The translations under genes and the position numbers were made by a program. Under the pieces are notes generated by a model. It was not told where the DNA came from and searched no databases. It saw only the letters and a program-made list of their open reading frames with translations. This document shows positions 1 through 8,510 of a DNA stretch of 64,000 nucleotides, one piece after another. The stretch lies in the NCBI RefSeq assembly GCF_022012435.1, contig NZ_JAKLUA010000005.1, positions 310,001 to 374,000 on the forward strand, written 5' to 3'. Origin of the DNA: Bradyrhizobium zhengyangense. Its GTDB lineage: Bacteria > Pseudomonadota > Alphaproteobacteria > Rhizobiales > Xanthobacteraceae. The first letter of the stretch is position 1; each line of letters opens with the position of its first letter.

Positions 1-590
1 TCACGTTCTACCGCACCACGTTGCGCCTGTTGATCGCAAATGGGATCTATCACCCGAAGGATCCGAAACAGGTCGCTTCGCCCAAAGGCGGCCTCATCAT
101 CGCCTGGTGCGGCATGCGAGGCCTCGTCACGCTCGCTACCGCCTTCGCGCTGCCGGAAAATTTCCCCTATCGCGACTTCATCGTCTTCATCGCCTTCGCA
201 GTGGTGCTGGGCTCGTTGGTGGTCCAGGGCCTGACGCTGCGGCCGCTGATTCTTGCCTTCGGCCTCAAGGACGACGATCCTGTTGGCATCGAGGTCGCGC
301 GCGCCCGCGCCATCGCCTATCGCGCCGCGCTCGATGCGATCGAGGACGATCCCTCGGAAGAGGCTGAAATCCTCAGGCTCGAATACCGCGCCATCCTGAT
401 GCAGGCCGATGACGATCCTCGTGGCGGCATCCCCAACGGCGAACTGCCCGCCGATCCCCTGCGCCGCCGCGCCATCGAGGCCGCGCGCAAATCGATCTTC
501 CACCTCCGCACAACGGAAGTAATCGGGGATGATGCGTTTCACCGGCTCGAGGAGGAGCTCGATCGCGCGGAGTTGAGCGCTGGGGGATGA
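1..590 (+). CDS. Na+/H+ antiporter (CPA1/NhaP type), C-terminal part
   Basis: The frame is open to the left edge, so the start lies outside the window; about 195 C-terminal residues are visible. They begin inside the membrane domain: a loop, then a helix carrying WCGMRGLVTLA, which matches the conserved GMRG(L/A)V segment of CPA1 sodium/proton exchangers, followed by one more hydrophobic helix (FIVFIAFAVVLGSLVVQGLTL). The last 100 residues are charged and probably cytoplasmic. The protein would exchange Na+ or K+ for H+ across the inner membrane. Cation specificity cannot be read from this fragment. Family assignment is fairly secure. Confidence 0.85.
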   Translation, partial: TFYRTTLRLLIANGIYHPKDPKQVASPKGGLIIAWCGMRGLVTLATAFALPENFPYRDFIVFIAFAVVLGSLVVQGLTLRPLILAFGLKDDDPVGIEVARARAIAYRAALDAIEDDPSEEAEILRLEYRAILMQADDDPRGGIPNGELPADPLRRRAIEAARKSIFHLRTTEVIGDDAFHRLEEELDRAELSAGG

Positions 591-594
591 TGTG

Positions 595-729
595 ATCCGT
601 CACCCTGAGGTGGCCGCTTCTTCAGCGGCCCTCGAAGGGCGACGGCCCGGCTGCATCGTGGCCGTTCATCCTTCGAGGCTCGGCACCCCGCGCGTTGCGC
701 GGAGTAACTCGCACCTCGGGATGACGGAT
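595..729. repeat. Imperfect long inverted repeat (intergenic repeat family)
   Basis: The arms at 595-612 and 712-729 match at 16 of 18 positions when one is reverse-complemented; the core of the left arm is CACCCTGAGGTG. The element fills the gap between two convergent genes. It resembles the palindromic 'GTCATCCTGAGGTG' elements common between genes in Bradyrhizobium (recalled, not searched). It could form a long stem in RNA from either side and act as a bidirectional transcription or stability barrier; that role is inferred. Confidence 0.6.
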
Positions 730-744
730 CTGGAGCGGTGCTAA

Positions 745-1551
745 TTAAGCCCCCGCCTTGCAGGTGATTCCGCCGTCGACCACGAGCTCGATGCCCGTCA
801 CATATTTCGACTCGTCCGACGCCAGAAACAGCGCGGCATTGGCGACGTCGAACGCGTCGCCCATGTGGCCCATCGGCACCTGCGCATCGCGGGCGCGCCA
901 CATCGCTTCGACATCGCCCTTGGCGTAGCTGTTGGCGAGGCCGGCGGAATGCTCCACCATCGGCGTCTTCATCAGGCCGGGCAGGATCGCGTTCACCCGC
1001 ACATGATGCTTCGCGAACTCGATCGCGGTGGTGCGCGTCATCTGGTTCATCGCCGCCTTCGAAGTGCCGTAGGTGACGTAGGAGATGCCCATGTGGCGGA
1101 TCGAGGCGATCGAGGAGATGTTGATGATCGAGCCGCCGCCCTGCTTCACCATGACCGGAATGACGTGCTTCATGGCGAAATAGGCGCTCTTGAGATTGAC
1201 GGAGAAGACGCGGTCCCAGCTCTCCTCGGTGACCTCGACCACGCTGCCCATCTCGGCAATGCCGACATTGTTGTCGAGCACGTCGATGCGGCCATAGGCC
1301 TTCAGGCACGCGGCGACCATCGCCTCGATCTCGGCCGGCCGCGAGACGTCCGCCGTGAACGCGGTCGCCTTGCCGCCTTCGCCGGCGATGATCTTCGCAG
1401 TCTCCTCGGCGGCAGCGCCGTTACGATCGACGCAAAACACCTGCGCGCCCTCGCGCGCAAAGGTCACCGCGGTCGCCTTGCCATTGCCCCAGCCGGGCCC
1501 GATCGAGCCGGCGCCCACCACCATCGCAACCTTGCCCTTGAGCCGGTCCAT
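745..1551 (-). CDS. SDR family NAD(P)-dependent oxidoreductase
   Basis: Classical short-chain dehydrogenase/reductase of 268 residues, the usual length. The dinucleotide loop is at residues 13-26 (GAGSIGPGWGNGKA, an elongated variant of TGxxxGxG), the NNVG element at 94-97, a serine pair at 146-147, and the catalytic Y161-x3-K165. Asp42 after the second strand suggests preference for NAD(H). The start ATG gives the expected N-terminus (MDRLKGKVAMVVG). The gene stands alone, convergent with the antiporter across an inverted repeat. Substrate unknown; the extended glycine-rich loop is the only unusual point. Confidence 0.9.
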   Translation of the reverse strand: MDRLKGKVAMVVGAGSIGPGWGNGKATAVTFAREGAQVFCVDRNGAAAEETAKIIAGEGGKATAFTADVSRPAEIEAMVAACLKAYGRIDVLDNNVGIAEMGSVVEVTEESWDRVFSVNLKSAYFAMKHVIPVMVKQGGGSIINISSIASIRHMGISYVTYGTSKAAMNQMTRTTAIEFAKHHVRVNAILPGLMKTPMVEHSAGLANSYAKGDVEAMWRARDAQVPMGHMGDAFDVANAALFLASDESKYVTGIELVVDGGITCKAGA

Positions 1552-1622
1552 CGCGCGTTCTCCCTGATTGTTATTCTTGTAGCGCGCCTTGCCGTTACTG
1601 GCAGGCCGTCACTGGCAAGTGC

Positions 1623-2102
1623 TTACTGGAACGTCATGTCCAGGCACTTGGAGATGTCGGAACCGAGGCCCGAGGAGATGGTGATGCAGCCGCGGATCTT
1701 CTGCGCGGTCATGTCGGCCGCCCAGATCGAATAGCCGCCGGGGCCGAAGAACGAGTTGGTGTTCGGCGGCTCGGTCTCGGTCGCGTCGAAATCATAGTGA
1801 CCGTCGGCCTCGAAGATGCGCGGCCGCTTGGTGCAGCCGCCGTCGGTCTGGACGTTGATGACCTCCTTGTTGTCGCGGGTCAGCGCCAGCGAGACCTGGC
1901 AGCGGAAATATTCCGAGGTCCTGGTATTGAAGAGATAGGTGTAGGACTTGCAGGTCGCGGTGTTGAGCTTGCCCGGGGCAAGGCCACGGCTGCACGAAAT
2001 CCGCTGGTTGTGGCTGAGCTGGTAGTCATCGGCCCGGGCCGCCGGCGCAAGTGCCGTCAGCGACGTCATGGCAATCCAGCAAATTTTTACGACGTGACGC
2101 AT
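1623..2102 (-). CDS. Exported protein of unknown function
   Basis: 159 residues from the ATG at 2102, chosen because GGTGGGG lies about eight bases upstream; ATG at 2111 and TTG at 2120 are in-frame alternatives. The N-terminus (MRHVVKICW... ending ALAPAARADD) is a signal peptide with an Ala-x-Ala site, so the mature protein is periplasmic or secreted. The mature part has five cysteines (in ISCSRG, ATCKSY, RCQV, GGCTKR, RGCITI) plus one near the end (KCLDM), which suggests disulfides. No family is recognised. It shares size and style, not visible sequence, with the exported protein at 9479. Confidence 0.75.
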   Translation of the reverse strand: MRHVVKICWIAMTSLTALAPAARADDYQLSHNQRISCSRGLAPGKLNTATCKSYTYLFNTRTSEYFRCQVSLALTRDNKEVINVQTDGGCTKRPRIFEADGHYDFDATETEPPNTNSFFGPGGYSIWAADMTAQKIRGCITISSGLGSDISKCLDMTFQ

Positions 2103-2295
2103 TCGAATCATCCCCACCAATATCTTTGTCGTGTTGCGTTCTAGACCGAAAGCGGAACATAGTCGCGAGGGGACGAAGGGAAAATCACAAACTGCTGGTC
2201 AAGACGTGATGCGCTGCGGCGTCATCGCGGATTGACCCGGACGCATCGTTCGTGATTTGTTCAAACGGGCACCCCGACAATGGGGAGGATGGATG

Positions 2296-2598
2296 ATGGC
2301 ATTTTCAATCAAGACATTTGCAATCGCAGCCGTGCTGGGCGCGTTCGCCGCCCCCGCTCTCGCGCAAAACGCGGCAACGCCGTGGGAGCTGAAGCCGGAC
2401 ACCGGCTATGCCTATGACAAGGAAGGCAAGACCTTTTCCTACAAGATGGGCACCAGCAATGCCGGCGAGCTGTTGAAGGGCGCCAAGAAGGTGCCGAAGG
2501 GCACGCTGTTCTTCATCGGCCAGAACGGCCAGCTCTACATGCGCAGCGGGCAATATCTGGAAGGCGACGGCAGGTTCAAGTTCGGGCCGGACCAGTAG
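2296..2598 (+). CDS. Small exported protein of unknown function
   Basis: 100 residues from the ATG at 2296; GGGGAGG at 2282-2288 gives a seven-base spacing, better than for ATG 2293 or the distal start at 2257. A signal peptide is clear (MAFSIKTFAIAAVLGAFAAPALAQ, cleavage after ALA). The mature part is about 76 residues, Gly- and Lys-rich, with GTLFFIGQNGQLYMRSG near the end. It resembles small uncharacterised periplasmic proteins common in Bradyrhizobium. No catalytic motif, cysteine or metal site is seen. It probably forms a single-gene unit. Confidence 0.75.
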   Translation: MAFSIKTFAIAAVLGAFAAPALAQNAATPWELKPDTGYAYDKEGKTFSYKMGTSNAGELLKGAKKVPKGTLFFIGQNGQLYMRSGQYLEGDGRFKFGPDQ

Positions 2599-2638
2599 GG
2601 GGCTAAAGTGGCGGGCAACGGCGTCGTCACACTCTCGG

Positions 2639-2742
2639 TGTCATCACCCGCGAAAGCGGGTGATCCAGTATTCCAGAGACCGTTGTGATCGAATCGAGAG
2701 GCCGCGGCGTACTGGATGCCCCGGTCAAGCCGGGGCATGACA
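2639..2742. repeat. Three-stem palindromic intergenic repeat
   Basis: Two strong hairpins sit side by side: TCACCCGC-GAAA-GCGGGTGA (2644-2663, eight-base stem, GAAA tetraloop) and ATGCCCCGG-TCAAG-CCGGGGCAT (2716-2738, nine-base stem). ATCCAGTA between them pairs with TACTGGAT, closing a third stem. This matches a very common intergenic element of Bradyrhizobium and Rhodopseudomonas (recalled). It separates two convergent genes, where a structured RNA could end or protect both transcripts (inferred). Confidence 0.65.
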
Positions 2743-2768
2743 GAAGGGAATGCGGCAGGCCCGTCGTC

Positions 2769-3983
2769 CTAGAACGCCGCCGCCAGCTCCCTTGCGCCGG
2801 GTTTGCTGCTGTTCGAGTCCATCCGGTCATCCGTCACCGCCAGCAGCTTCGCCACCGTGTTGTGGCGGATCGCGACCGGATTGCGTTCGTAGCCGCTGCG
2901 CTGGAAGAAGTTCGAGGTCGGCACCTGCTCGCGCATCGCCTGCGGCATCGTCACCATGTCGAGGCCGGTACCGTCGCCGGTGAGGTTCATCATCTCGAGC
3001 TCGGCGGCGGTGAGCGGACGGGTGTAGCCCTTGGCGCGGGCGAACAGCACCGAGGTCAACAGCTTGTGGGTTTGCAGCATCGGCCCGATGTCGACGTCCA
3101 GCACCATCGCATGCATGGCCCAGCCCTGCGCGCTGTCGCCGATCTTCTCGTGCTCCGACCAGGAGTCCGGCACCGACTTCGCATGCGCCACCATCTTCCT
3201 GAGAACGGTGAGCTTGTGCTCGAGCGCCTGACGCGCCGGACCTGAGGTGCGCGCCACCTTGTCGGACAGTGCGCGGATCAACTCGTGGCCCTGCTCGGCC
3301 AGGAGCTCGACGCTGTTGGTGGTGAGCAGCTGATTGTAGCCCATCGCGGTCGAGATCGCGCGCTTGCCGCCATGTTCGATGCCGGCCTGCACGTCGTAAT
3401 TGCCGGTGCCGCCGGTCTCGAAGGAATAGACCCGCACCGCCTGCTCCCGCGTCAGCCCCGAGGCGAGTGCGTAGCGCGCATAGGCGCGCTTGAACTCGAC
3501 CTCGTTCGTCGGCCGCTGCGGTGTGAATTGATAGAGATCCTGCGCGGCGCGCAGCAGATCGGAGGCCACCGGCAATGGCTTGCGGGGCGGACGCTCCGGT
3601 GTTTCCTCCGGCTCCGGGTTCACCGGTCGCTTCGGCCCGGTATAAACCGGCGGCTGCTCCAGCACGTAATCGTCGAGCGTGATCTGCTGCCCGCTGCGCC
3701 GCTTGGCGTTGCGGCCCTTTCGCTTCTCCGAGACCTGGCTCCAATAGGCGCCGGCCTCCTGGTCGAAGGCACCCCTGATAGCCTGATACTCAGCGAGCTT
3801 GCGGCGATATTCGAGCACGGCCGGCGAGGCACCGCCTTGCGCGAAAAACTGCGACAGGAGCTGGGCGTTGGCATTGCTGACGGCCGGCGGCAGCGCGTCG
3901 GACTCACCGCCACGCGCGGCGGGGACGAGCAGAACGAGCGCGAGTGGAACCAGCGCCAGATGTGTTCGAATCGAATGATGCAT
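2769..3983 (-). CDS. Exported protein with a lysozyme-like (transglycosylase-like) C-terminal domain
   Basis: 404 residues with a signal peptide (residues 1-24, ending VLLVPAARG). A charged middle region (about 85-140) is Pro/Arg/Glu rich. The C-terminal half has FETGGTGNYD (Glu189) followed about 20 residues later by ISTAMGYNQLL (about 210-220). This order, a glutamate after a helix and then a G-x-x-Q-L element, is what soluble lytic transglycosylases of the lysozyme superfamily show, but the match is loose and the catalytic role of Glu189 is inferred. It would act on peptidoglycan in the periplasm. Monocistronic. Confidence 0.6.
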   Translation of the reverse strand: MHHSIRTHLALVPLALVLLVPAARGGESDALPPAVSNANAQLLSQFFAQGGASPAVLEYRRKLAEYQAIRGAFDQEAGAYWSQVSEKRKGRNAKRRSGQQITLDDYVLEQPPVYTGPKRPVNPEPEETPERPPRKPLPVASDLLRAAQDLYQFTPQRPTNEVEFKRAYARYALASGLTREQAVRVYSFETGGTGNYDVQAGIEHGGKRAISTAMGYNQLLTTNSVELLAEQGHELIRALSDKVARTSGPARQALEHKLTVLRKMVAHAKSVPDSWSEHEKIGDSAQGWAMHAMVLDVDIGPMLQTHKLLTSVLFARAKGYTRPLTAAELEMMNLTGDGTGLDMVTMPQAMREQVPTSNFFQRSGYERNPVAIRHNTVAKLLAVTDDRMDSNSSKPGARELAAAF

Positions 3984-4036
3984 GCTGCCCTCTTAGCAGG
4001 CATCCGGTAACCGTCACGTTAACGCGCCGTTTACCA

Positions 4037-4663
4037 TCATTTCCAGGCGAAAACCGGCTGTTCCAGGTCGGTGACGCGGGTCTGCCGCCCTGCCAGGACC
4101 TCGCGGAACTGGTAGATCAGCGCCGCTGTCGGCGCGTGGATCAGGCTCATCTGGTGGTGGAAGCGAATCACACGGCGGCTGCTTTCGGGAATCGCGGTGA
4201 AGTCGAAGGCGTCGTCACGCTCGATCGTGTCGAGCGCGATGCGATGGACGGAGGCGACCTCGTCCGGGTTCGGCGTGAGCGCAGCGCTCTCAGTGGCCCA
4301 CACCACGACCGGTGTGATCAGATAGCCGGAGCGCGTCGGATAATCGTCGAGCAGGCCGAGGACGGCATCGGGTGGAAGCCTGAGCGCAAGCTCTTCGTCG
4401 AGCTCGCGCAGCGCCGCCTCGACCGGCGTCTCGCCGGCATCGCAGCGGCCGCCGGGTAATGCCCATTGACCGCGGTGCGAGCGCAAACTCGATGCGCGCC
4501 TCGTCAGAAGAAATGCCGTGTCGTCGCCGTCACTGGATGCGGTCAACGCCAGCACTACGGCGGCGCGCTTCAGCGCCGAAGGCTCGGCCACATCAGGCAG
4601 CCGCGCAAAGGACGCGCAGGCGGCTGCGATATTCCGTCTGGTGGCATCGCTGAAAGTTCTCAT
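4037..4663 (-). CDS. CoA pyrophosphatase (Nudix hydrolase, NudL-like)
   Basis: 208 residues. The Nudix box lies at 72-94: G72-x5-E78-x7-R86-E87-L88-x-E90-E91, ending in Ala where the consensus has Gly. Just before it, LLTRRASSLRSHRGQW with ALPGG matches the extra motif (L-x-x-H-x-G-Q-x-x-x-P-G-G) that marks coenzyme A diphosphatases, so the likely reaction is CoA to 4'-phosphopantetheine plus 3',5'-ADP in the cytosol. Length fits the family. It is transcribed away from the thioesterase gene at 4736. Confidence 0.88.
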   Translation of the reverse strand: MRTFSDATRRNIAAACASFARLPDVAEPSALKRAAVVLALTASSDGDDTAFLLTRRASSLRSHRGQWALPGGRCDAGETPVEAALRELDEELALRLPPDAVLGLLDDYPTRSGYLITPVVVWATESAALTPNPDEVASVHRIALDTIERDDAFDFTAIPESSRRVIRFHHQMSLIHAPTAALIYQFREVLAGRQTRVTDLEQPVFAWK

Positions 4664-4735
4664 GATGCTTGACTACACCAGGACCGCATCTGATGAAACG
4701 AGAAGAGATCATGCGTTGCAGGGATGGACGGAGCG

Positions 4736-5164
4736 ATGACGAGCAAGGCCGCAGCAAAGCTCAAATCAGATGGCTGGACCATCCTGGAGACCACGGGCTT
4801 CATGCACCTCGTCGGCCCCCTGTGGGAGCGTAAGGTCGACGGCCGACACGAGTTCGCACTCGCCACCGAAGACAAGCATCACAACCGCCGCGGCATGGTG
4901 CAGGGAGGCGTGATGATGACGTTCGCGGACCGCACCTGCGGCATGACCGCCCGCTATGTCTCCGGCAAGGACTACATGGCGACGGTTCAGCTCGATACCC
5001 ATTTCGTCGAGGCCGGCCAGATCGGCGACATCCTGATCTCCCGCCCCCGCGTGGTGCGCTCGACCCGGAGCCTGATCTTCATGAGCACCGAGGTGACCGT
5101 GGACGAACGCTGCGTCGTGATGGCCAATGGCGTGTTCAAGATCTTGAAGGGGCCGGCGGCATAG
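4736..5164 (+). CDS. PaaI-family hotdog thioesterase
   Basis: 142 residues from the ATG at 4736 (GGACGGAG just upstream); ATG 4724, four codons earlier, is also possible. The hotdog signature is visible: HNRRGMVQGGVMMTFADRTCG, with the HG(G)-type turn and the acidic residue on the central helix, then the long strand pair ATVQLDTHFVEAG...GDILISRPRVVRSTRSLIFMSTEVT. Such enzymes cleave acyl- or aryl-CoA thioesters in the cytosol. Exact substrate unknown. Divergent from the CoA pyrophosphatase gene, so both neighbours act on CoA compounds. Confidence 0.85.
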   Translation: MTSKAAAKLKSDGWTILETTGFMHLVGPLWERKVDGRHEFALATEDKHHNRRGMVQGGVMMTFADRTCGMTARYVSGKDYMATVQLDTHFVEAGQIGDILISRPRVVRSTRSLIFMSTEVTVDERCVVMANGVFKILKGPAA

Positions 5165-5187
5165 CCAGGCTGCCACGACTGTCACCC

Positions 5188-5268
5188 CGTCATTGCGAGC
5201 GCAGCGAAGCAATCCAGCATCCCTCTGCGGACGCATCTCTGGATTGCTTCGCTGCGCTCGCAATGACG
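5188..5268. repeat. Perfect 30-bp inverted repeat with 21-nt loop
   Basis: Positions 5188-5217 are the exact reverse complement of 5239-5268, with a core GCGAGCGCAGCGAAGCAATC. As RNA it would make an uninterrupted 30-bp stem. Such 'cattgcgagcgcagcgaagcaatcc' elements are frequent between genes in Bradyrhizobium and relatives (recalled). The fact that the arms are still perfect suggests recent spread or maintenance by gene conversion. It lies between two genes on the same strand. Confidence 0.8.
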
Positions 5269-5318
5269 GGCGTAGCTGGCTATGGTGCCTCACAACAGGA
5301 GCATCGAGGAAACAGCCC

Positions 5319-6329
5319 ATGCAATACCGCCAACTCGGCCGCTCTGGCCTGAAAGTATCGCCGATCTGCCTGGGCACCATGATGTTCGGCGGGCCGACGG
5401 ATGAGGCGGCATCAACGCGGATCATCGCGAAAGCGCATGACGCCGGCATCAATTTCATCGACACCGCGGACGCCTATTCGAAAGGCGGCTCCGAAGAGGT
5501 CGTGGGACGCGCGATCGGCAACACCAGGCACGCCTGGGTACTCGCGACGAAACTCGCCAATCCTATGGGCGACGATCCCAATCGCGTCGGGCTGTCGCGG
5601 CGCTGGGTGTTGCAGGCAGCCGAGGAGAGCCTGAAGCGCCTCGGCACCGACCACATCGACATCTATTATCTGCACAAGGAAGACCATGCGACGCCGCTGG
5701 AGGAGACGGTGCGCGCGATGGGCGATCTGATCCGATCAGGCAAGATCCGCTATTTCGGCGTTTCCAACTACCGCGCCTGGCGCGTCGCCGAGATCTGCAA
5801 CATCTGCGACCGGCTTGGCATCGACCGTCCCGTGGTCAGCCAGCCCTATTACAATGCGATGAACCGCATGCCCGAGGTCGAGCATTTTCCGGCCTGCTCT
5901 TTTTACGGCCTCGGCATCGTGCCCTATAGCCCGCTGGCGCGCGGCGTGCTCACCGGCAAGTACAAGCCCGACGCCGCTCCGGACAAGGACACGCGCGCCG
6001 GCCGCAACGACACCAGGATGATGCAGACCGAGTGGCGCCCGGAGTCCCTGCAGCTCGCGCAGGAGATCAAGGTTCACGCCGAGAAGAACGGCATCACCGC
6101 CGGCCAGTTCGCGGTGGCCTGGGTGCTCAACTCCGCGTTCGTCTCGTCGATCGTCGCAGGCCCGCGCACCGAGGAGCAGTGGGACGGCTACATCAGCGCG
6201 CTCGACTATCGCGTCACCGCCGAGGACGAGGCTTTGATCGACCGGCTCGTGGTGCCGGGCCACCCGTCGACGCCGGGCTACAACGACCCGGCCTATCCGA
6301 TCGAAGGACGTCGCGCGCGGACGGCTTGA
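5319..6329 (+). CDS. Aldo/keto reductase
   Basis: 336 residues from the ATG at 5319, which gives the standard N-terminus MQYRQLGRSGLKVSPICLG; an upstream in-frame extension runs through the inverted repeat and is rejected. The catalytic tetrad of the family is present: D48 and Y53 (FIDTADAY), K78 (LATK) and H119 (YYLHKED). The C-terminal part carries the NADPH-binding GPRTEEQ segment. It reduces carbonyls (or oxidises alcohols) with NADPH in the cytosol; it is closest in style to the YajO/general stress 69 branch. Sixteen bases separate it from the TPR gene, so both probably form one unit. Confidence 0.9.
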   Translation: MQYRQLGRSGLKVSPICLGTMMFGGPTDEAASTRIIAKAHDAGINFIDTADAYSKGGSEEVVGRAIGNTRHAWVLATKLANPMGDDPNRVGLSRRWVLQAAEESLKRLGTDHIDIYYLHKEDHATPLEETVRAMGDLIRSGKIRYFGVSNYRAWRVAEICNICDRLGIDRPVVSQPYYNAMNRMPEVEHFPACSFYGLGIVPYSPLARGVLTGKYKPDAAPDKDTRAGRNDTRMMQTEWRPESLQLAQEIKVHAEKNGITAGQFAVAWVLNSAFVSSIVAGPRTEEQWDGYISALDYRVTAEDEALIDRLVVPGHPSTPGYNDPAYPIEGRRARTA

Positions 6330-6345
6330 GCTTTCGGAGACAACG

Positions 6346-7659
6346 ATGCCGCTTGAGGACCGCTACGGCCTGCCGCTCTCCACCACCTCCGACGATGCGG
6401 CGTCGGCCTATCGCGAAGGCGTCGATCTCATGCTCGCGGGGTGGACCGGCACGGCGGAAGCGCTGGAGCGCGCGATCGTTGCCGATCCGGATTTGGCGCT
6501 CGCCCACATCGCACGTGCCCGCGTGCATGCGTTCTACCAGCAGGGCGATCTCGCCCGGCAAAAGGCGGCGGCCGCGCGCGAGCTCGTCGCCATCAGCGGC
6601 ACGGAACGCGAGCGCTCGCATGTCGAGACGCTGGCGCTAGCGATCGAGGGCCGGTTGCCCGACGCGATCGCCGCGATGCGCAAACATGTCGACGCATGGC
6701 CGCGCGATGCCGTGGTGCTGTCGCTGCCGCTCGGTGCGTTCGGCCTGTTCGCCTTCTCCGGCATGGCCGATCATGACCGCGCGCGGCACGAGCTGTGCGA
6801 GCGCGTCGCGCATCACTATGGCGAGGACTGGTGGTTTCTCACCATGTCCGGCTGGGCGATGACGGAGAATGGCGACGTCGCGCGCGGCCGGAAAGTTACC
6901 GAGCGCGGCTTTGACCTCCGCCGGGCCAACGCCCATGCCGCGCACGCTGTGCTGCACGCGATGTTCGAGGACGGCTCGATCGAGGACGCCGATCGTCTCG
7001 TCGAGGAGTGGATACCGACCTATGGCCGCGAGGGCATTCTGCACGGCCATATCCTCTGGCATCAGGCCCTCGGCGCGCTCGAGCACGGCGACGCGACGCG
7101 GGCGCTGCAAATCTATGCCGACGTGCTGCAGCCCTCCGCCACGCAAGCGCCGCCGCTCAACGTGATCACCGACAGCGCCTCGCTGCTCTGGCGCCTGTCG
7201 GCCTACGGCCATGCCGTACCGAAGGGGCTCTGGGCCGAGGCCGACGCCGCCGCGCAAAAGCTCTTCCCGAAATCCGGCCTGCCCTTCGCCGACGTCCACA
7301 TGGCGCTGTTTGCAGCCGCAACGCAAAACCGCGAGGCGCTTGCGGCGCGCCTTGCCGTGATCGAGCAGCGGCTGACCGATGGCAAGTTGCCGGCCGGTCC
7401 CGTGGTGCCCGCGATTTGCCGAGCACTCGCGGCCTTTGCGGATGAGAACTACGCCGCCTGCGTGCGCGAGCTTGCACCGGTCCTTAACGAGGTCGTCCGC
7501 ATCGGCGGCAGCCACGCGCAGCGCGAGTTGATCGAGGACACGTTCCTCGTCGCCCTGATGCGCGGCGGCGAGCTGCCGCGCGCCCGCAACCTCCTCGACA
7601 CCCGCCTGCACCGCCGCCCCTCCTTGCGCGATACGCGCTGGCAGACGGCGATGGCTTGA
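6346..7659 (+). CDS. Tetratricopeptide-repeat protein
   Basis: 437 residues, all-helical and Ala/Arg rich, without signal peptide or membrane segment, so cytosolic. TPR-like helix pairs are seen at about 25-70 (YREGVDLMLAGWTGTAEALE, then ALAHIARARVHAFYQQGD) and again between 150 and 300. It resembles a family of cytosolic TPR proteins of about 430-450 residues found near small-molecule catabolic enzymes in Bradyrhizobium (recalled). No catalytic residues are recognised; a scaffold or protein-binding role is inferred. Probably co-transcribed with the aldo/keto reductase upstream and the CoA-transferase pair downstream (32-base gap). Confidence 0.75.
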   Translation: MPLEDRYGLPLSTTSDDAASAYREGVDLMLAGWTGTAEALERAIVADPDLALAHIARARVHAFYQQGDLARQKAAAARELVAISGTERERSHVETLALAIEGRLPDAIAAMRKHVDAWPRDAVVLSLPLGAFGLFAFSGMADHDRARHELCERVAHHYGEDWWFLTMSGWAMTENGDVARGRKVTERGFDLRRANAHAAHAVLHAMFEDGSIEDADRLVEEWIPTYGREGILHGHILWHQALGALEHGDATRALQIYADVLQPSATQAPPLNVITDSASLLWRLSAYGHAVPKGLWAEADAAAQKLFPKSGLPFADVHMALFAAATQNREALAARLAVIEQRLTDGKLPAGPVVPAICRALAAFADENYAACVRELAPVLNEVVRIGGSHAQRELIEDTFLVALMRGGELPRARNLLDTRLHRRPSLRDTRWQTAMA

Positions 7660-7691
7660 GGCAGGATGGAGAAAACCGGCTGGAGGACGCC

Positions 7692-8510
7692 ATGACCGAG
7701 ATCGTTGGGCTGGAGGCGCTGGCCGCGCGCGTTGGGCCCGGCCAATCGCTGGCCATTCCTGTCGATGGCTCGGGCGTGGCAATGGCCGCGACCGCGGCGA
7801 TACTCGAAACAGGCATAAGCGACCTCAAGCTGATCTGCGTGCCGATCTCGGGCCTGCAGGCCGATCTCCTGATCGGCGCAGGCTGCGTCGCCTCGCTGGA
7901 GACCAGCGCGGTGTCGCTGGGCGAGGCCGGCGGCGCGCCGCGCTTCACCGCCGGCGTCAAGAGCGGCGCCTTCACGATGCGCGACTCCACCTGCCCCGCG
8001 ATCTATGCCGGCCTGCTCGCCGCGCAGAAAGGCGTGCCGTTCATGCCGATCGCCGGCATCATCGGCAGCGATCTGCTCAACGTGCGGCCGGACTGGCAGG
8101 TGATCGACAGCCCCGTCGGCGAGGCGCGCAAGGTCGTCGTGGTGCCCGCGATCTCACCCGATGTCGCGCTGTTTCACGCGCCCGAGGCCGACCGCGCCGG
8201 CAATGTCCGCATCGGCCGGCATCGCGAGCTCGCCGACCTCGCTTATGCCGCAAAGCGCACGCTGGTCACCGTGGAGCGCATCGTCGATCGCAATCTGCTC
8301 GAGAGCGAAGACTCCGCCGCCGGCGTGTTGCCCTCGCTCTATGTCGACGCCATCGCAGTCGCCGAGCGCGGCGCCTGGCCGCTGGCGCTGTGGGACGAAT
8401 ATCCGGCAGACGAGGCCGAGATCGCGCGCTACGCGGCGATGGCGCGCAGCGAGGACGGCTTTCGCGCTTACCTCTCGGCGTTCCTGACCCATCGCAAGCA
8501 GGTGGCCTGA
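7692..8510 (+). CDS. CoA-transferase, subunit A
   Basis: 272 residues from the ATG at 7692, supported by GGAGG about four bases upstream. Family I CoA-transferase fold (glutaconate/3-oxoacid type): the N-terminal part reads VGPGQSLAIPVDGSGVAMAATAAIL, followed by VVPAISPDVALFHAPEADRAGNVRIG, the element that these subunits use to shape the CoA site. Subunit A does not carry the catalytic glutamate. It should pair with the next gene, whose start overlaps this stop, to move CoA between carboxylic acids. The acid substrate is unknown. Confidence 0.88.
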   Translation: MTEIVGLEALAARVGPGQSLAIPVDGSGVAMAATAAILETGISDLKLICVPISGLQADLLIGAGCVASLETSAVSLGEAGGAPRFTAGVKSGAFTMRDSTCPAIYAGLLAAQKGVPFMPIAGIIGSDLLNVRPDWQVIDSPVGEARKVVVVPAISPDVALFHAPEADRAGNVRIGRHRELADLAYAAKRTLVTVERIVDRNLLESEDSAAGVLPSLYVDAIAVAERGAWPLALWDEYPADEAEIARYAAMARSEDGFRAYLSAFLTHRKQVA

